From Synergistaceae bacterium (GTDB lineage: Bacteria > Synergistota > Synergistia > Synergistales > Aminobacteriaceae): DNA of 35,813 bases. Positions 9,032 through 16,727 of the stretch are shown here, piece by piece (within the stretch, counting starts at the first letter, position 1; each line of letters opens with the position of its first letter). Below the pieces are notes generated by a model, which saw only the letters and a program-made list of their open reading frames with translations, did not search any database and was not told the origin of the DNA. A program made the position numbers and the translations under genes. The stretch spans positions 1 through 35,813 of the forward strand of contig JAITGK010000099.1 in assembly GCA_031280635.1 (NCBI GenBank), read 5' to 3'.

Positions 9032-9049
9032 AAAAAAGCCGACGGCTCC
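9032..9049 (-). terminator. Weak intrinsic terminator after the aminotransferase gene
   Basis: On the minus strand AGCC-GTC-GGCT is followed immediately by six T residues, 28 bases after the stop of the aminotransferase gene and 33 bases before the cbiB start. The stem is only four to five base pairs, so it is at best a modest terminator. Confidence 0.45.
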
Positions 9050-9075
9050 AGAATAATTTTTGCCTCACAAAACGG

Positions 9076-10293
9076 TCAGGCCGAAATCTTCATCTCCTCA
9101 ATGGCCTGGGCGAGGCGGCTCACGCCCTCCTCGATCAGATCGGGCTTGCTATAGGTGTAGTTGATTCGAGCCGCGTGAATCCCGGCCTCCGGGTTGATGC
9201 AAAAGGGTGCGCCGGGAAGGATCGCCACCTTCTTTTCAAGGGCGCGCCGGGCCAGCTCGCTGCTGTCGATGGCTCCTGTGTTCAGCCAGTAGAAAAAACC
9301 TCCCTCCGGCTTCACCCAGGTGATCCCCAAGGGCGACAGGTGCTTCTGGAAGCTCTTTTCCATCGCGTCGCGTTTGACGCGGTAGTTGGCGATGATACTA
9401 GGAAGGTGAGAGTCGAGGTAGCCCTTGCGGCAATACTCGTAGGTCAGAGCCTGGGTGATGGGGCTGGAACAGAGGTCGAGCGATTGTTTGAAGACGACCA
9501 TCTGCCGGACGATCTCTTTCGCGCCGCTGACCCAACCGACGCGGACGCCAGGAGAGAGTATCTTGGAGAAAGACCCCGCGTAGAGTGTGTTCCCCGCCTT
9601 GTCGAAGGAAAAAATGGAGGGCAGGTGCTCGCCATCGAAGCGCACGTAACCGTAGGGGTCGTCCTCGAAAACAGTGACGCCGTAGCGCTCCGCTATGGCG
9701 GCCAGTTCTTTGCGGCGCTCCACGGACATTGTCGCCCCCGCCGGATTCTGAAAGTTCACGATGGTGTAGACGCACTTGATTTTCCTGCCCTGCTTTTGCA
9801 GGTTCTCGATCAAAGGCGGCAAGTCAGAGATCACCATGCCCTCCCCGTCCACGCGAACGGAGGCGAACTCCGCGCCATGGTTGCCAAAGGTGGTCAGCGC
9901 CGCCATGTAAGAGGGGTCTTCCGTGACGACCATGTCGCCGGGGTCGATCATGGCCCAGGCGAAAAGGTCTAGCGCTTGCTGCGAGCCGGAGGTTAGGAGA
10001 ATCTCGTCCAGCTCCACCTGGCGTCCCAGACGCGGGGCCGTCCACTTGGCCAAAAACTCGCGCAGGGGAACGTGTCCCTCCGTGGTACCGTACTGCAAAA
10101 GGGATGTCCCGTTGGTTTTCAGCAGCTCCGCCCCCTCGGCGAACTGGTCGATGGGAAATACCTCCGGGGCGGGCATTCCCCCGGCGAAGGAGATCATGCC
10201 GGGCTGCCCCACCACCTTAAGAAGCTCGCGGATCGGCGACGGCCTCGTCTTGTGCGCGGTGGCGCTGAAGTTCTTCTTCCAGTTGTTGCTCAT
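9076..10293 (-). CDS. PLP-dependent aminotransferase, LysN/2-aminoadipate type
   Basis: A fold-type I aminotransferase, 405 residues, of the subgroup containing LysN and stand-alone MocR-like catalytic domains. SFAGGMPAPEVFP (35-47), SGSQQALDL (102-110), NFQNPAG (180-186), DDPYGYVRF (211-219) and the Schiff-base Lys244 in SFSKILSPGVRVGW are present. There is no DNA-binding domain. The substrate is probably an aliphatic, aromatic or 2-aminoadipate-type amino acid with 2-oxoglutarate; sequence alone does not decide. The ATG is preceded by GGGAGG. In an amino-acid-fermenting organism it would supply 2-oxo acids for oxidation. It is followed by a weak terminator. Confidence 0.88.
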   Translation of the reverse strand: MSNNWKKNFSATAHKTRPSPIRELLKVVGQPGMISFAGGMPAPEVFPIDQFAEGAELLKTNGTSLLQYGTTEGHVPLREFLAKWTAPRLGRQVELDEILLTSGSQQALDLFAWAMIDPGDMVVTEDPSYMAALTTFGNHGAEFASVRVDGEGMVISDLPPLIENLQKQGRKIKCVYTIVNFQNPAGATMSVERRKELAAIAERYGVTVFEDDPYGYVRFDGEHLPSIFSFDKAGNTLYAGSFSKILSPGVRVGWVSGAKEIVRQMVVFKQSLDLCSSPITQALTYEYCRKGYLDSHLPSIIANYRVKRDAMEKSFQKHLSPLGITWVKPEGGFFYWLNTGAIDSSELARRALEKKVAILPGAPFCINPEAGIHAARINYTYSKPDLIEEGVSRLAQAIEEMKISA

Positions 10294-10345
10294 GTCGTTT
10301 CCTCCCCAATATAGCGATTATAGATTGAAAACCTTAAGGCTCTCA

Positions 10346-11008
10346 TCATTTGCCGGACTCGATTTTTTTCGCGCGGTTCTCCAAGTGCTTCAGGCGACGG
10401 TCTGTGGGCGGGTGCGAGTTGAAGCCGCTGGGCTCGGTCTTAAAACCGTTGTCTTTGAAGTTCTTCATGGCGTGGTAAAGCCCCCAGGGGTTATACCCAG
10501 CCTTGACCGCCAGGTCCATTCCATAGTCGTCGGCCTCGACTTCCTGTTCGCGGCTGAAACCGCTTTCCGCCAGGTTCATGCCGATGCCCCCCGCGAGCTC
10601 GGCTACACCCCCCGCTTTGCCCAGGACGATGCTCAAGAGGGACCAGCCCACATTTCGCGTTACGCTCTGGCTGTAGTGCCCCAGCTTCACATGCCCCACT
10701 TCATGCCCCAGGACGCCCGCGATCTCGTCGGGCGTGGAAAGCACCTTCATCAGACCCTCCGTCACGTGGACGGAATAATTATCTGAGGACTGAAACCGGA
10801 CCCAGGCGTTGGGGGCGCTTTCCTTTTCGTAGGTGATGGCGATGGGCTTCATTTTCGCCGCGGCGGCAACCCGCGCCCAGGCGCTCTCCACGGCTCCCTT
10901 GTCAATACCAGCGTAAAGCGGCGGCGCCCACAAGGTAACGAACAAAAACACGCTCCCCCAAAGGGCGGTTGCCCTCCAAAAACAAAAACCTTTTCCAATC
11001 TTCTTCAC
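10346..11008 (-). CDS. Secreted or periplasmic M48-family zinc metalloprotease
   Basis: A peptidase of the M48 (Ste24/HtpX/BepA-like) superfamily, 220 residues. The start chosen is GTG at 11008, nine bases after AAGGAGG; an upstream in-frame start at 11044 lacks such a site. A signal peptide is visible (MKK, hydrophobic 14-28, cleavage near PLYAG). The zinc motif HEVGH is at 102-106 and the third-ligand helix is EVEADDYGMDLAVKAGY. The C-terminal SHPPTDRRLKHLE is the usual M48 ending. Unlike HtpX it has no multi-helix membrane anchor, and unlike BepA it has no TPR extension. Likely a quality-control protease of the envelope. Confidence 0.87.
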   Translation of the reverse strand: MKKIGKGFCFWRATALWGSVFLFVTLWAPPLYAGIDKGAVESAWARVAAAAKMKPIAITYEKESAPNAWVRFQSSDNYSVHVTEGLMKVLSTPDEIAGVLGHEVGHVKLGHYSQSVTRNVGWSLLSIVLGKAGGVAELAGGIGMNLAESGFSREQEVEADDYGMDLAVKAGYNPWGLYHAMKNFKDNGFKTEPSGFNSHPPTDRRLKHLENRAKKIESGK

Positions 11009-11043
11009 GTCACTGTGCCTCCTTCCCCAGTCTTCATATGCCA

Positions 11044-11061
11044 CGTACTCTACGTACTCTA
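11044..11061. repeat. Perfect 9-bp tandem duplication
   Basis: CGTACTCTA occurs twice without a gap, directly next to the Nudix stop codon. On the minus strand the unit TAGAGTACG repeats the TAG stop in the same frame, so read-through meets further stops. Probably a replication-slippage product. Confidence 0.75.
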
Positions 11062-11511
11062 CTACAGCGCAACGGAGACCTCGACGGGAAGATTACCCCT
11101 CAAAATATCGGGGAATAGGCGTACATAAAAAGGATGAATCCCCGGCAGGGAAAGGCTCTCTCCGACGTCCGCCCACAAGAGCTCGCCCTCGTCTGAGGCC
11201 CTCAGCTTCCCCTCGAAGTCGCGACAGACGAAGTAGTGGGAAAGGTACTCCATGGCGTCCCCTGAGCGGTAAGCGTGCAAGACCCCGGCAAACCCCATTG
11301 TTTTGAGGACGTAGCCAGTCTCCTCGAACATCTCGCGGGCGCAGGCGTCTCTCAGGCTCTCGCCCTTTTTCTTGCGCCCGCCGGGCACGGTGATCTCCCC
11401 TTTGTAGGGTTCGTTGGCCCGGCGGATCAATAAAATTTTATTGTCTTTTATCAAAAAACAAAAAACAATCAACGCGGTATAGGCGTAACTGTCCCACGAC
11501 TCCGCGCTCAT
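11062..11511 (-). CDS. Nudix-family hydrolase
   Basis: A cytoplasmic pyrophosphohydrolase with a complete Nudix box, G-5x-E-7x-REMFEETGY (GGRKKKGE...REMFEETG, about residues 44-67). The second ATG, at 11511, is chosen because it lies nine bases from GGAG; the ATG at 11520 overlaps the ribosome site. Length is 149 residues. Substrate cannot be told from sequence; mutT-type nucleotide sanitation or an ADP-sugar or CoA substrate are all possible. The gene sits downstream of an element B copy and a pair of hairpins, and upstream of the M48 gene, probably co-transcribed with it. Confidence 0.87.
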   Translation of the reverse strand: MSAESWDSYAYTALIVFCFLIKDNKILLIRRANEPYKGEITVPGGRKKKGESLRDACAREMFEETGYVLKTMGFAGVLHAYRSGDAMEYLSHYFVCRDFEGKLRASDEGELLWADVGESLSLPGIHPFYVRLFPDILRGNLPVEVSVAL

Positions 11512-11576
11512 GCCCTTCATCTCCTTTTGAGCCCCTGGCGCCCCTATGCTGTGGAAAGGAAACGCCGATCAAACAC

Positions 11577-11624
11577 TTTGGGGCCTCGCCCCAAACCCCG
11601 ACTTAGGGGTCGCGGACCCCTAAG
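11577..11624. repeat. Pair of perfect GC-rich hairpins between the amidase and Nudix genes
   Basis: Two exact inverted repeats follow each other: TTTGGGGC-CTC-GCCCCAAA (11577-11595) and CTTAGGGGTC-GCG-GACCCCTAAG (11602-11624). Both have three-base loops, and each is followed by a short A/C tract (ACCCC or AACCCC). There is no T-run on either strand. The unit arrangement recalls palindromic intergenic repeats found in many genomes. It could stabilise 3' ends after the amidase stop or be a mobile palindromic unit. Confidence 0.7.
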
Positions 11625-11632
11625 AACCCCAT

Positions 11633-11726
11633 TTATAGCGGGTTGCATAATCATGCGCGGAAATAAGAAACCAAAAACCAGATATAAACGGCAAAAACTT
11701 TACGCGAAAAAGAGCCAACGGCTCTA
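11633..11726 (+). repeat. Dispersed element B, copy 2
   Basis: About 94 bp matching copy 1 (6605-6699). The first stem reads GCAT-AATC-ATGC (11645-11656), preserving pairing with different bases from copy 1. The right end carries the intact AGAGCC-AAC-GGCTCT stem (11711-11725) and overlaps the stop codon of the M20 amidase gene. The left end points toward the Nudix start about 120 bp away and holds TATAAA on that strand. Confidence 0.85.
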
Positions 11727-12971
11727 ATCAGCGCTTTCGAAAGGCCCCGTCAGCTCCAAGACACATTGCAGAAGGACGTCTGCCCCGTTACCCATGTCTT
11801 CTTGGGACGTAAACTCCTCAGGGCAGTGACTTCTTCCGTCCTTTGAAGGGACAAAAATCATTCCGGTCGGACAAAGGCCATGCAAGATCTGCGCGTCGTG
11901 ACCAGCCCCGCTGGACATTCGCTTTGTGCTGTAGCCAAGCTCACGCGCCTTTCTCTCCACCAGAGACACCATCTCCTCTGAAAAAGCGGCGCGCGCCGTT
12001 TGGACCAGCGTCTCCACTTTCACCGCGACGCCCTCCTGCTCCCCGGCCGTTCTCACTACTTCCTTCAACCGGTTGACGCCGTGTTCCAATGAGACGGGAT
12101 CAAACTGACGGATGTCCACGGTCAGTACGACCTCCCCAGGCACGATGTTGGGCAGGTTCGGATGCTGGTTGAGCTGTCCTGGCGTGATCACGGCGCCCTG
12201 CCCCAGCTCTAAGGCCAAGCGGTTGAGTTCCACCACGGCGCGCGCGGCGGCCAGACCCGCGTCGTGCCGCCGGTTCATGGGGAACGCTCCAGCGTGGTTC
12301 GCCTCGCCTCGGAAGGTGACGCGCAACCAAGATATCCCAACGACGCCCCGCACCACTCCGATCTGGATGTTCTCGTCCGCTAGCGCCGGCCCCTGCTCGA
12401 TGTGGTATTCCAGGTAAGCGTGCGGCTCCAGTCGGCCATTGCCAACAAAACCACTTTCGTTCAGCGCGTCCACCCAGCTCTTCCCTTCAGGGCTGCGCTT
12501 GGTTTTCAGTGTCTCAATGTCGGTGAGTCCCGCCAGCGCCCGACTCCCGGCCAAACCTCCGGACAGGAAGCGCCCGCCCTCCTCGTCGGTGAAGGAGATA
12601 ACAGCCACGGGGCGCTCCGTCTCCACCTTCGCCTCGTTCATAGCGCGAACGGCGGCAAGGCCAGAGAGAACCCCCATGACGCCGTCAAACATTCCCGCGT
12701 CTCGCACCGTGTCGATGTGCGACCCCACGACGACGGGGCGCGCCTTCGCGTCTCGCCCGGCCCGAACTCCCCAGATGTTGGCGTAAGCGTCCGTCTGAAC
12801 GTCTAAGCCCAAGTCCTCCATCCACCGCGCCAGGAGCCGGCGCGCCTCCAGGTCCTCCCAACTCAGGGCCAAACGGGTGCGGCCGGCTGCGCCCTTCCCG
12901 ATCTCCCCCATTTCCGCGATCATATTCCAGAGTTTTTCCCTATCGATTCTGAGAGTCGTTCCGCCTGTCAT
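11724..12971 (-). CDS. M20-family Zn amidohydrolase (N-carbamoyl-amino acid hydrolase/allantoate amidohydrolase type)
   Basis: A cytoplasmic di-metal hydrolase that releases ammonia and carbon dioxide from N-carbamoyl amino acids, or acts on allantoate or ureidoglycolate. Metal and substrate motifs GSHIDTV, MFDGVMGV, SFTDEEGGRF, HIEQGP and SSGAGHDAQ are all present in the correct order. The start at ATG 12971 is favoured by an AGG eight bases upstream; GTG at 12980 is possible. Length is about 415 residues. It ends the ftsE-to-ybgC gene run, six to fifteen bases after ybgC. A hydantoinase is not nearby, so the source of the substrate is unknown. The stop codon overlaps the end of element B copy 2. 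Confidence 0.88.
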   Translation of the reverse strand: MTGGTTLRIDREKLWNMIAEMGEIGKGAAGRTRLALSWEDLEARRLLARWMEDLGLDVQTDAYANIWGVRAGRDAKARPVVVGSHIDTVRDAGMFDGVMGVLSGLAAVRAMNEAKVETERPVAVISFTDEEGGRFLSGGLAGSRALAGLTDIETLKTKRSPEGKSWVDALNESGFVGNGRLEPHAYLEYHIEQGPALADENIQIGVVRGVVGISWLRVTFRGEANHAGAFPMNRRHDAGLAAARAVVELNRLALELGQGAVITPGQLNQHPNLPNIVPGEVVLTVDIRQFDPVSLEHGVNRLKEVVRTAGEQEGVAVKVETLVQTARAAFSEEMVSLVERKARELGYSTKRMSSGAGHDAQILHGLCPTGMIFVPSKDGRSHCPEEFTSQEDMGNGADVLLQCVLELTGPFESAD

Positions 12972-12986
12972 TCTCAACACCTGCCC

Positions 12987-13418
12987 TCAATCGGGGGTCT
13001 TCTCCACCAACGAGCGGAGTAGTTCATAGAGGTCAGGGATGGCCTTTTTGAGGGAAACGGGGCGGCCGTCCTCTTTCCTGAAAAAGTAGTGACTGGTTTC
13101 GCCCATAGTCCTTGGCTCTCCCGTAAGCGCGTCCGCCACCCGGTAGCCGATGGTCATCCGGGAGTGCCCGCAGGAGGCGAAGTTCACGAAAATATGCACC
13201 ACATCTCCAAAACGTACCGGGGACTTGTAGTCACAGGAGAGTCCTAACACGGCGAAGGTGACGCCCAGGGCTTCCACGCGCTCATAGGGAAAGCCTATCT
13301 TCTCCAGATAGTCCAGACGAGACTCCTCAAACCACCGGATGTAGTTGGAGTGATGGATCACCCCCATCTGGTCGGTCTCGTAATACTGCGCCTTGCGGGC
13401 GTAGGGTGCGACGTTCAT
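12987..13418 (-). CDS. ybgC: YbgC-type acyl-CoA thioesterase (hotdog fold)
   Basis: A 143-residue hotdog-fold thioesterase of the 4-hydroxybenzoyl-CoA thioesterase/YbgC group. The signature ETDQMGVIHHSNYIRWFEESR lies near the N-terminus (about residues 14-34), with the catalytic Asp in TDQMG. The start at ATG 13418 overlaps the previous stop (ATGA), and homologues begin at this point; a longer in-frame extension upstream is overlapped by the preceding gene and rejected. Substrate may be a short-chain or phospholipid-linked acyl-CoA. The usual Tol-Pal neighbours are absent. Confidence 0.88.
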   Translation of the reverse strand: MNVAPYARKAQYYETDQMGVIHHSNYIRWFEESRLDYLEKIGFPYERVEALGVTFAVLGLSCDYKSPVRFGDVVHIFVNFASCGHSRMTIGYRVADALTGEPRTMGETSHYFFRKEDGRPVSLKKAIPDLYELLRSLVEKTPD

Positions 13419-13675
13419 ACTCTCTCGACTTCTTCCTTTTCCTTCGAATAGACTCGTTTCATTTCCTTCTCTCTGCGCTGGCGGTATTCCCTCCACCAGA
13501 CGGCCTCCAAGGCCCTTATCACTTCTTCGCGTCGTTCGCGCCAAAGCTGCGCGGCGATGCTCTCGGACAACGCGCTCAGGTCGGCGTCGATGTCGATAGG
13601 CCTTCTATGAATCGTGAACTGTTTCCCGTCGTAGGAAACGGCAGAGCCGTCGCCGAAGGGGATGTAGGCCCTCAT
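13415..13675 (-). CDS. Small conserved-position protein of unknown function
   Basis: An 86-residue reading frame fitted between rimI and ybgC with ATGA overlaps at both ends, which supports real translation. The N-terminal third looks like a short beta-rich segment (about 1-30). The remainder is strongly charged and helical (RERREEVIRALEAVWWREY and a Lys/Glu-rich tail). There is no signal peptide or membrane segment. I do not recognise the family. The position suggests a housekeeping partner of neighbouring genes rather than an accessory function. Confidence 0.72.
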   Translation of the reverse strand: MRAYIPFGDGSAVSYDGKQFTIHRRPIDIDADLSALSESIAAQLWRERREEVIRALEAVWWREYRQRREKEMKRVYSKEKEEVERV

Positions 13676-14136
13676 TTCAGCGTCCTCAAACTCAGGGGCA
13701 GCCTGACGCTCATGTACCGCGCTGGGTCCCCGTTGCTGTAGAAACGCTCCTGCATGGCCCTGGTCTTGAACCCCAGACTTTTGTAGAGCGCAATGGCCGC
13801 GGAGTTGGCGACGCGCACCCTCAGGGCCAGTAAAGAGAACCCCAAGTCTGAGGCGAACTCCGCTGCCGCCACTACGAGCTGAAGCCCCAATCCTAAGCGA
13901 CGACGCTCTGGCGCAACCAACAGATTCATCAGAAGACCGCTTCCTCTCTCCTCCCCTAGAGCCGCGTAACCCAGCAGTTGCCCCTCCGCCGCAAAGGCCC
14001 CCAGGTAGGAAATACGACCCCCGCAGAGGTCACTGACAATAACCCGCTCCGGCCAGGGGTGGGGGGAAAGCTGGTCAAGCTCTAGCACTTGGCTGAGATG
14101 CTCTTCCGCGCAGAAACGGATATCCGCCAAAAACAC
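13672..14136 (-). CDS. rimI: GNAT acetyltransferase, RimI-like
   Basis: A 154-residue GCN5-related N-acetyltransferase, probably acetylating the N-terminus of ribosomal protein S18 or other proteins. The acetyl-CoA loop motif RRRLGLGLQL (motif A, about residues 78-87), the NSAAIALYKSLGF block and the YMSVRLPL end are typical of RimI. Start GTG at 14136 shares one base with the purA stop (TAGTG). The assignment to RimI rather than another GNAT rests on similarity of these blocks, since no tsaB/tsaD neighbour is present. Confidence 0.78.
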   Translation of the reverse strand: MFLADIRFCAEEHLSQVLELDQLSPHPWPERVIVSDLCGGRISYLGAFAAEGQLLGYAALGEERGSGLLMNLLVAPERRRLGLGLQLVVAAAEFASDLGFSLLALRVRVANSAAIALYKSLGFKTRAMQERFYSNGDPARYMSVRLPLSLRTLK

Positions 14137-15416
14137 TAAAGCCCTCGGTTGATGGTTTGGTTCCTGTCCGGGCCGGTACCGATCAGCTTCACGGGCGCGC
14201 CCACGTTCTTTTCAATATACTCTATGTAGCTTTGGGCCGCCGCGGGCAGCGAATCGAACGTCCCGCAGTTCGAGATATCGGTCCCCCAACCCGGCAGGGT
14301 CTCGTACACCGGGCGGCACTCCTCCAAAACGAGGGTATTGAAGCGATCCGTTTTCGTCCCGTTTCGCTCATAGGCCGTGCAGACTTTGATTTCTTTCATT
14401 CCCGTCAGAACGTCCATCTTCGTCAGGGCAATCACACTGACCCCGTTCAACCGCATGGAGTAGCGCAACGCCACCATGTCCAGCCACCCACAACGCCGCG
14501 GGCGACCTGTCACTGCGCCGAACTCCCCGCCCTTATCACGTAGGCGGTCCCCAACTTCTCCCTTGTCCTCCGTGGGCATGGGGCCCTCCCCCACCCGCGT
14601 GGTGTAGGCTTTGACGACGGCGATCACGCGATCCAGGCGCGTCAAGGGCAGCCCCGTGCCCGTGAAGCCTCCAGGCGCGGAGGTAGAAGAGCTGGTGACG
14701 TAAGGGTACGTTCCATGGTCGATGTCCAGCAGTACCCCTTGCGCTCCCTCTAAAAGGACGCGCTTTCCGCTTTCAACCGCGTCGTTGAGGAGTTCCGGCG
14801 TGTTTCCCACGTAGGGAGCCAGGTTCTTGCCCCACTCCACGGCCGGCGTCAGCACCTCATCCAGGGGCAGGGGCTTTTCGTTGTAGAGTTTGGTCAAAAT
14901 CCGGTTCTTTTCTTCCAACACTACGGTGAGCTTCTCGCGAAGACGGTCCGCGTCCAGCAGGTCCTCCACCCGCAGGCCGTTTCTCGCGTACTTGTCCACG
15001 TAGCAGGGCCCGATGCCGCGCCCAGTGGTACCGATCATACGCCCTTTGCCCCGAAAGGCTTCCTGGGCCTTGTCCAGGATTTTATGGTAGGGCATAACCA
15101 CGTGGGCTAGGGAGCTGACCACCAGGCATGCCCGATCCTGCCTGTGTTCGCGCAGCTCCTGCACCTCTTTCAAGAACTGATCCGGATCGACGACAACGCC
15201 GTTGCCGATCACGCACAGCTTCCCTGGGTATAGCATCCCCGACGGCAGGAGCTTGAAGACGACCTTCTTTCCGTCCACAATGACGGTGTGCCCCGCGTTG
15301 GCTCCGCCCTGATAGCGGACGAACACGTCCACCTCCGGCCCCATCGTGTCCACGACCTTACCTTTGCCCTCGTCACCCCATTGGGCCCCAACGAGTATGT
15401 CCACTTTACTTTTCAA
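14136..15416 (-). CDS. purA: Adenylosuccinate synthetase PurA
   Basis: A cytoplasmic GTP-dependent enzyme that converts IMP and aspartate to adenylosuccinate. The 426 residues carry the P-loop GAQWGDEGKGK (10-20), GGANAGHT (37-44), GTTGRGIGPCY near 129, EGAQG, and RRCGWLD. The first codon is TTG at 15416 with GGGAGG eight bases before it. It lies within the cell-division/envelope gene run between ctpA and rimI, so its expression is probably tied to growth. No purine riboswitch was recognised upstream. Confidence 0.97.
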   Translation of the reverse strand: MKSKVDILVGAQWGDEGKGKVVDTMGPEVDVFVRYQGGANAGHTVIVDGKKVVFKLLPSGMLYPGKLCVIGNGVVVDPDQFLKEVQELREHRQDRACLVVSSLAHVVMPYHKILDKAQEAFRGKGRMIGTTGRGIGPCYVDKYARNGLRVEDLLDADRLREKLTVVLEEKNRILTKLYNEKPLPLDEVLTPAVEWGKNLAPYVGNTPELLNDAVESGKRVLLEGAQGVLLDIDHGTYPYVTSSSTSAPGGFTGTGLPLTRLDRVIAVVKAYTTRVGEGPMPTEDKGEVGDRLRDKGGEFGAVTGRPRRCGWLDMVALRYSMRLNGVSVIALTKMDVLTGMKEIKVCTAYERNGTKTDRFNTLVLEECRPVYETLPGWGTDISNCGTFDSLPAAAQSYIEYIEKNVGAPVKLIGTGPDRNQTINRGL

Positions 15417-15431
15417 GAGAGCCGCCTCCCT

Positions 15432-16694
15432 CTAGCTCTTCTGCTGCTCTTCAGAAGCCACGGCAGCCGATTTTAGAATTTTTTTCTTCACCTCAGAAAC
15501 CGCGCGCTGCAACTGCGCGTCCTTCACGTGGTCTTTGTTCGGATACCCCTCCACCTCAATGGTGGGCGTAAGCCCCACGTGGTCGAGCATCTTGCCCGAA
15601 GGCGTGTGGTAGCGCGCTATGGTTACGTAGATGCCGGAGCCATCCGTAAGGTTAAACAGCGACTGCACCGATCCCTTGCCAAAGCTCTTCTTGCCAACCA
15701 TGATCGCTCGGTCTCTATCCGCTAGGGCTCCGGCCAAGATCTCCGACGCGCTGGCGCTCCCCTCGTTGATCAGGACAGCCATGGGCATGTCGGTCAGGTA
15801 ACGCTTGGGGTCCGCGTGGTACTCCTCGTTGGACTTTTCGGACCGCCCCCGCGTCCCCACCACCAGACCGTCTCGCAGGAACATGCTGCTGATGTTGACG
15901 CAAGCGTTGAGCAGGCCCCCGCCGTTATTGCGCAGGTCCAGCACCAGGCCCTTGGCCCCTCGAGCGAGAAGGTCCCTCATGGCCTCCTCCGCCTCAGTGT
16001 CGCTTCTTTGCTTAAACTGGGTCAGCTTCAGGTAACCGATATCGTCCGAGAGCATTTCATACTGCACTGACTTTATCGTGACAAGCTCGCGGACCATGTC
16101 GAACTTCAGCAGCGCGTCCTCACCTCCCCGACGCACCCAGATAGTCACGGCGGTGTTCGGCTTGCCTCTCAGCCGCCTCATGACCTGATCGGCGCTCCAA
16201 CCCTGCGCTACCTCGTCCCCCACCTTGACGATCTGATCCATAGCCTTTACTCCGGCCCTTTCCGCGGGACCGCCCTCAATGGGGCCAAAGACCAGGATTT
16301 TGCCGTCCCGGTCCGCGATATACATCCCCACGCCCACGTACTGCCCCTCCAGATCGGACTCATCTTCTTTGAGCTGCTCCGGCGAGATAAAGCGGGTATA
16401 GGGGTCTTTCCAAGACTCCACCATGCCCTTAATCGCTCCATGAACTAGCTGCTCCTCCGTCACGGGAGTCTTCTCCGCGTCCACCTGGTAGGCCTCAATG
16501 ATTGACTTCGCCTGCCGCACAAGCCACAGCGATTCGCTACTAAAGGGAGATATTCTTCTGAAGTCGGCTGTATCCGCGGCTCCAGCGGCGCCCACCGCCA
16601 GTCCCCCTAACCTCAGCGCGGCCAGAAGAACGACCGCCGCAAGCGCCCCATACAGCAACAACACCTTGCCCTGAACGTTTCCCTTCATTTTCAA
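15432..16694 (-). CDS. C-terminal processing peptidase CtpA (S41 family)
   Basis: A membrane-anchored or exported serine protease, 420 residues. Residues 9-40 form a signal anchor or signal peptide; a PDZ domain covers about 112-205; the S41 protease core follows. The catalytic serine lies in NEGSASASEI (310-319) and the lysine is Lys340 in FGKGSVQ. The start is TTG at 16694 or ATG at 16688. In Gram-negative bacteria Prc/CtpA enzymes degrade LytM regulators and murein endopeptidases. Placement next to two EnvC-like genes and ftsEX suggests the substrate is one of them, which is inference. Confidence 0.93.
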   Translation of the reverse strand: MKMKGNVQGKVLLLYGALAAVVLLAALRLGGLAVGAAGAADTADFRRISPFSSESLWLVRQAKSIIEAYQVDAEKTPVTEEQLVHGAIKGMVESWKDPYTRFISPEQLKEDESDLEGQYVGVGMYIADRDGKILVFGPIEGGPAERAGVKAMDQIVKVGDEVAQGWSADQVMRRLRGKPNTAVTIWVRRGGEDALLKFDMVRELVTIKSVQYEMLSDDIGYLKLTQFKQRSDTEAEEAMRDLLARGAKGLVLDLRNNGGGLLNACVNISSMFLRDGLVVGTRGRSEKSNEEYHADPKRYLTDMPMAVLINEGSASASEILAGALADRDRAIMVGKKSFGKGSVQSLFNLTDGSGIYVTIARYHTPSGKMLDHVGLTPTIEVEGYPNKDHVKDAQLQRAVSEVKKKILKSAAVASEEQQKS

Positions 16695-16727
16695 AAAGCA
16701 CCTTCTCCCCTAAATAACTATACTTCT

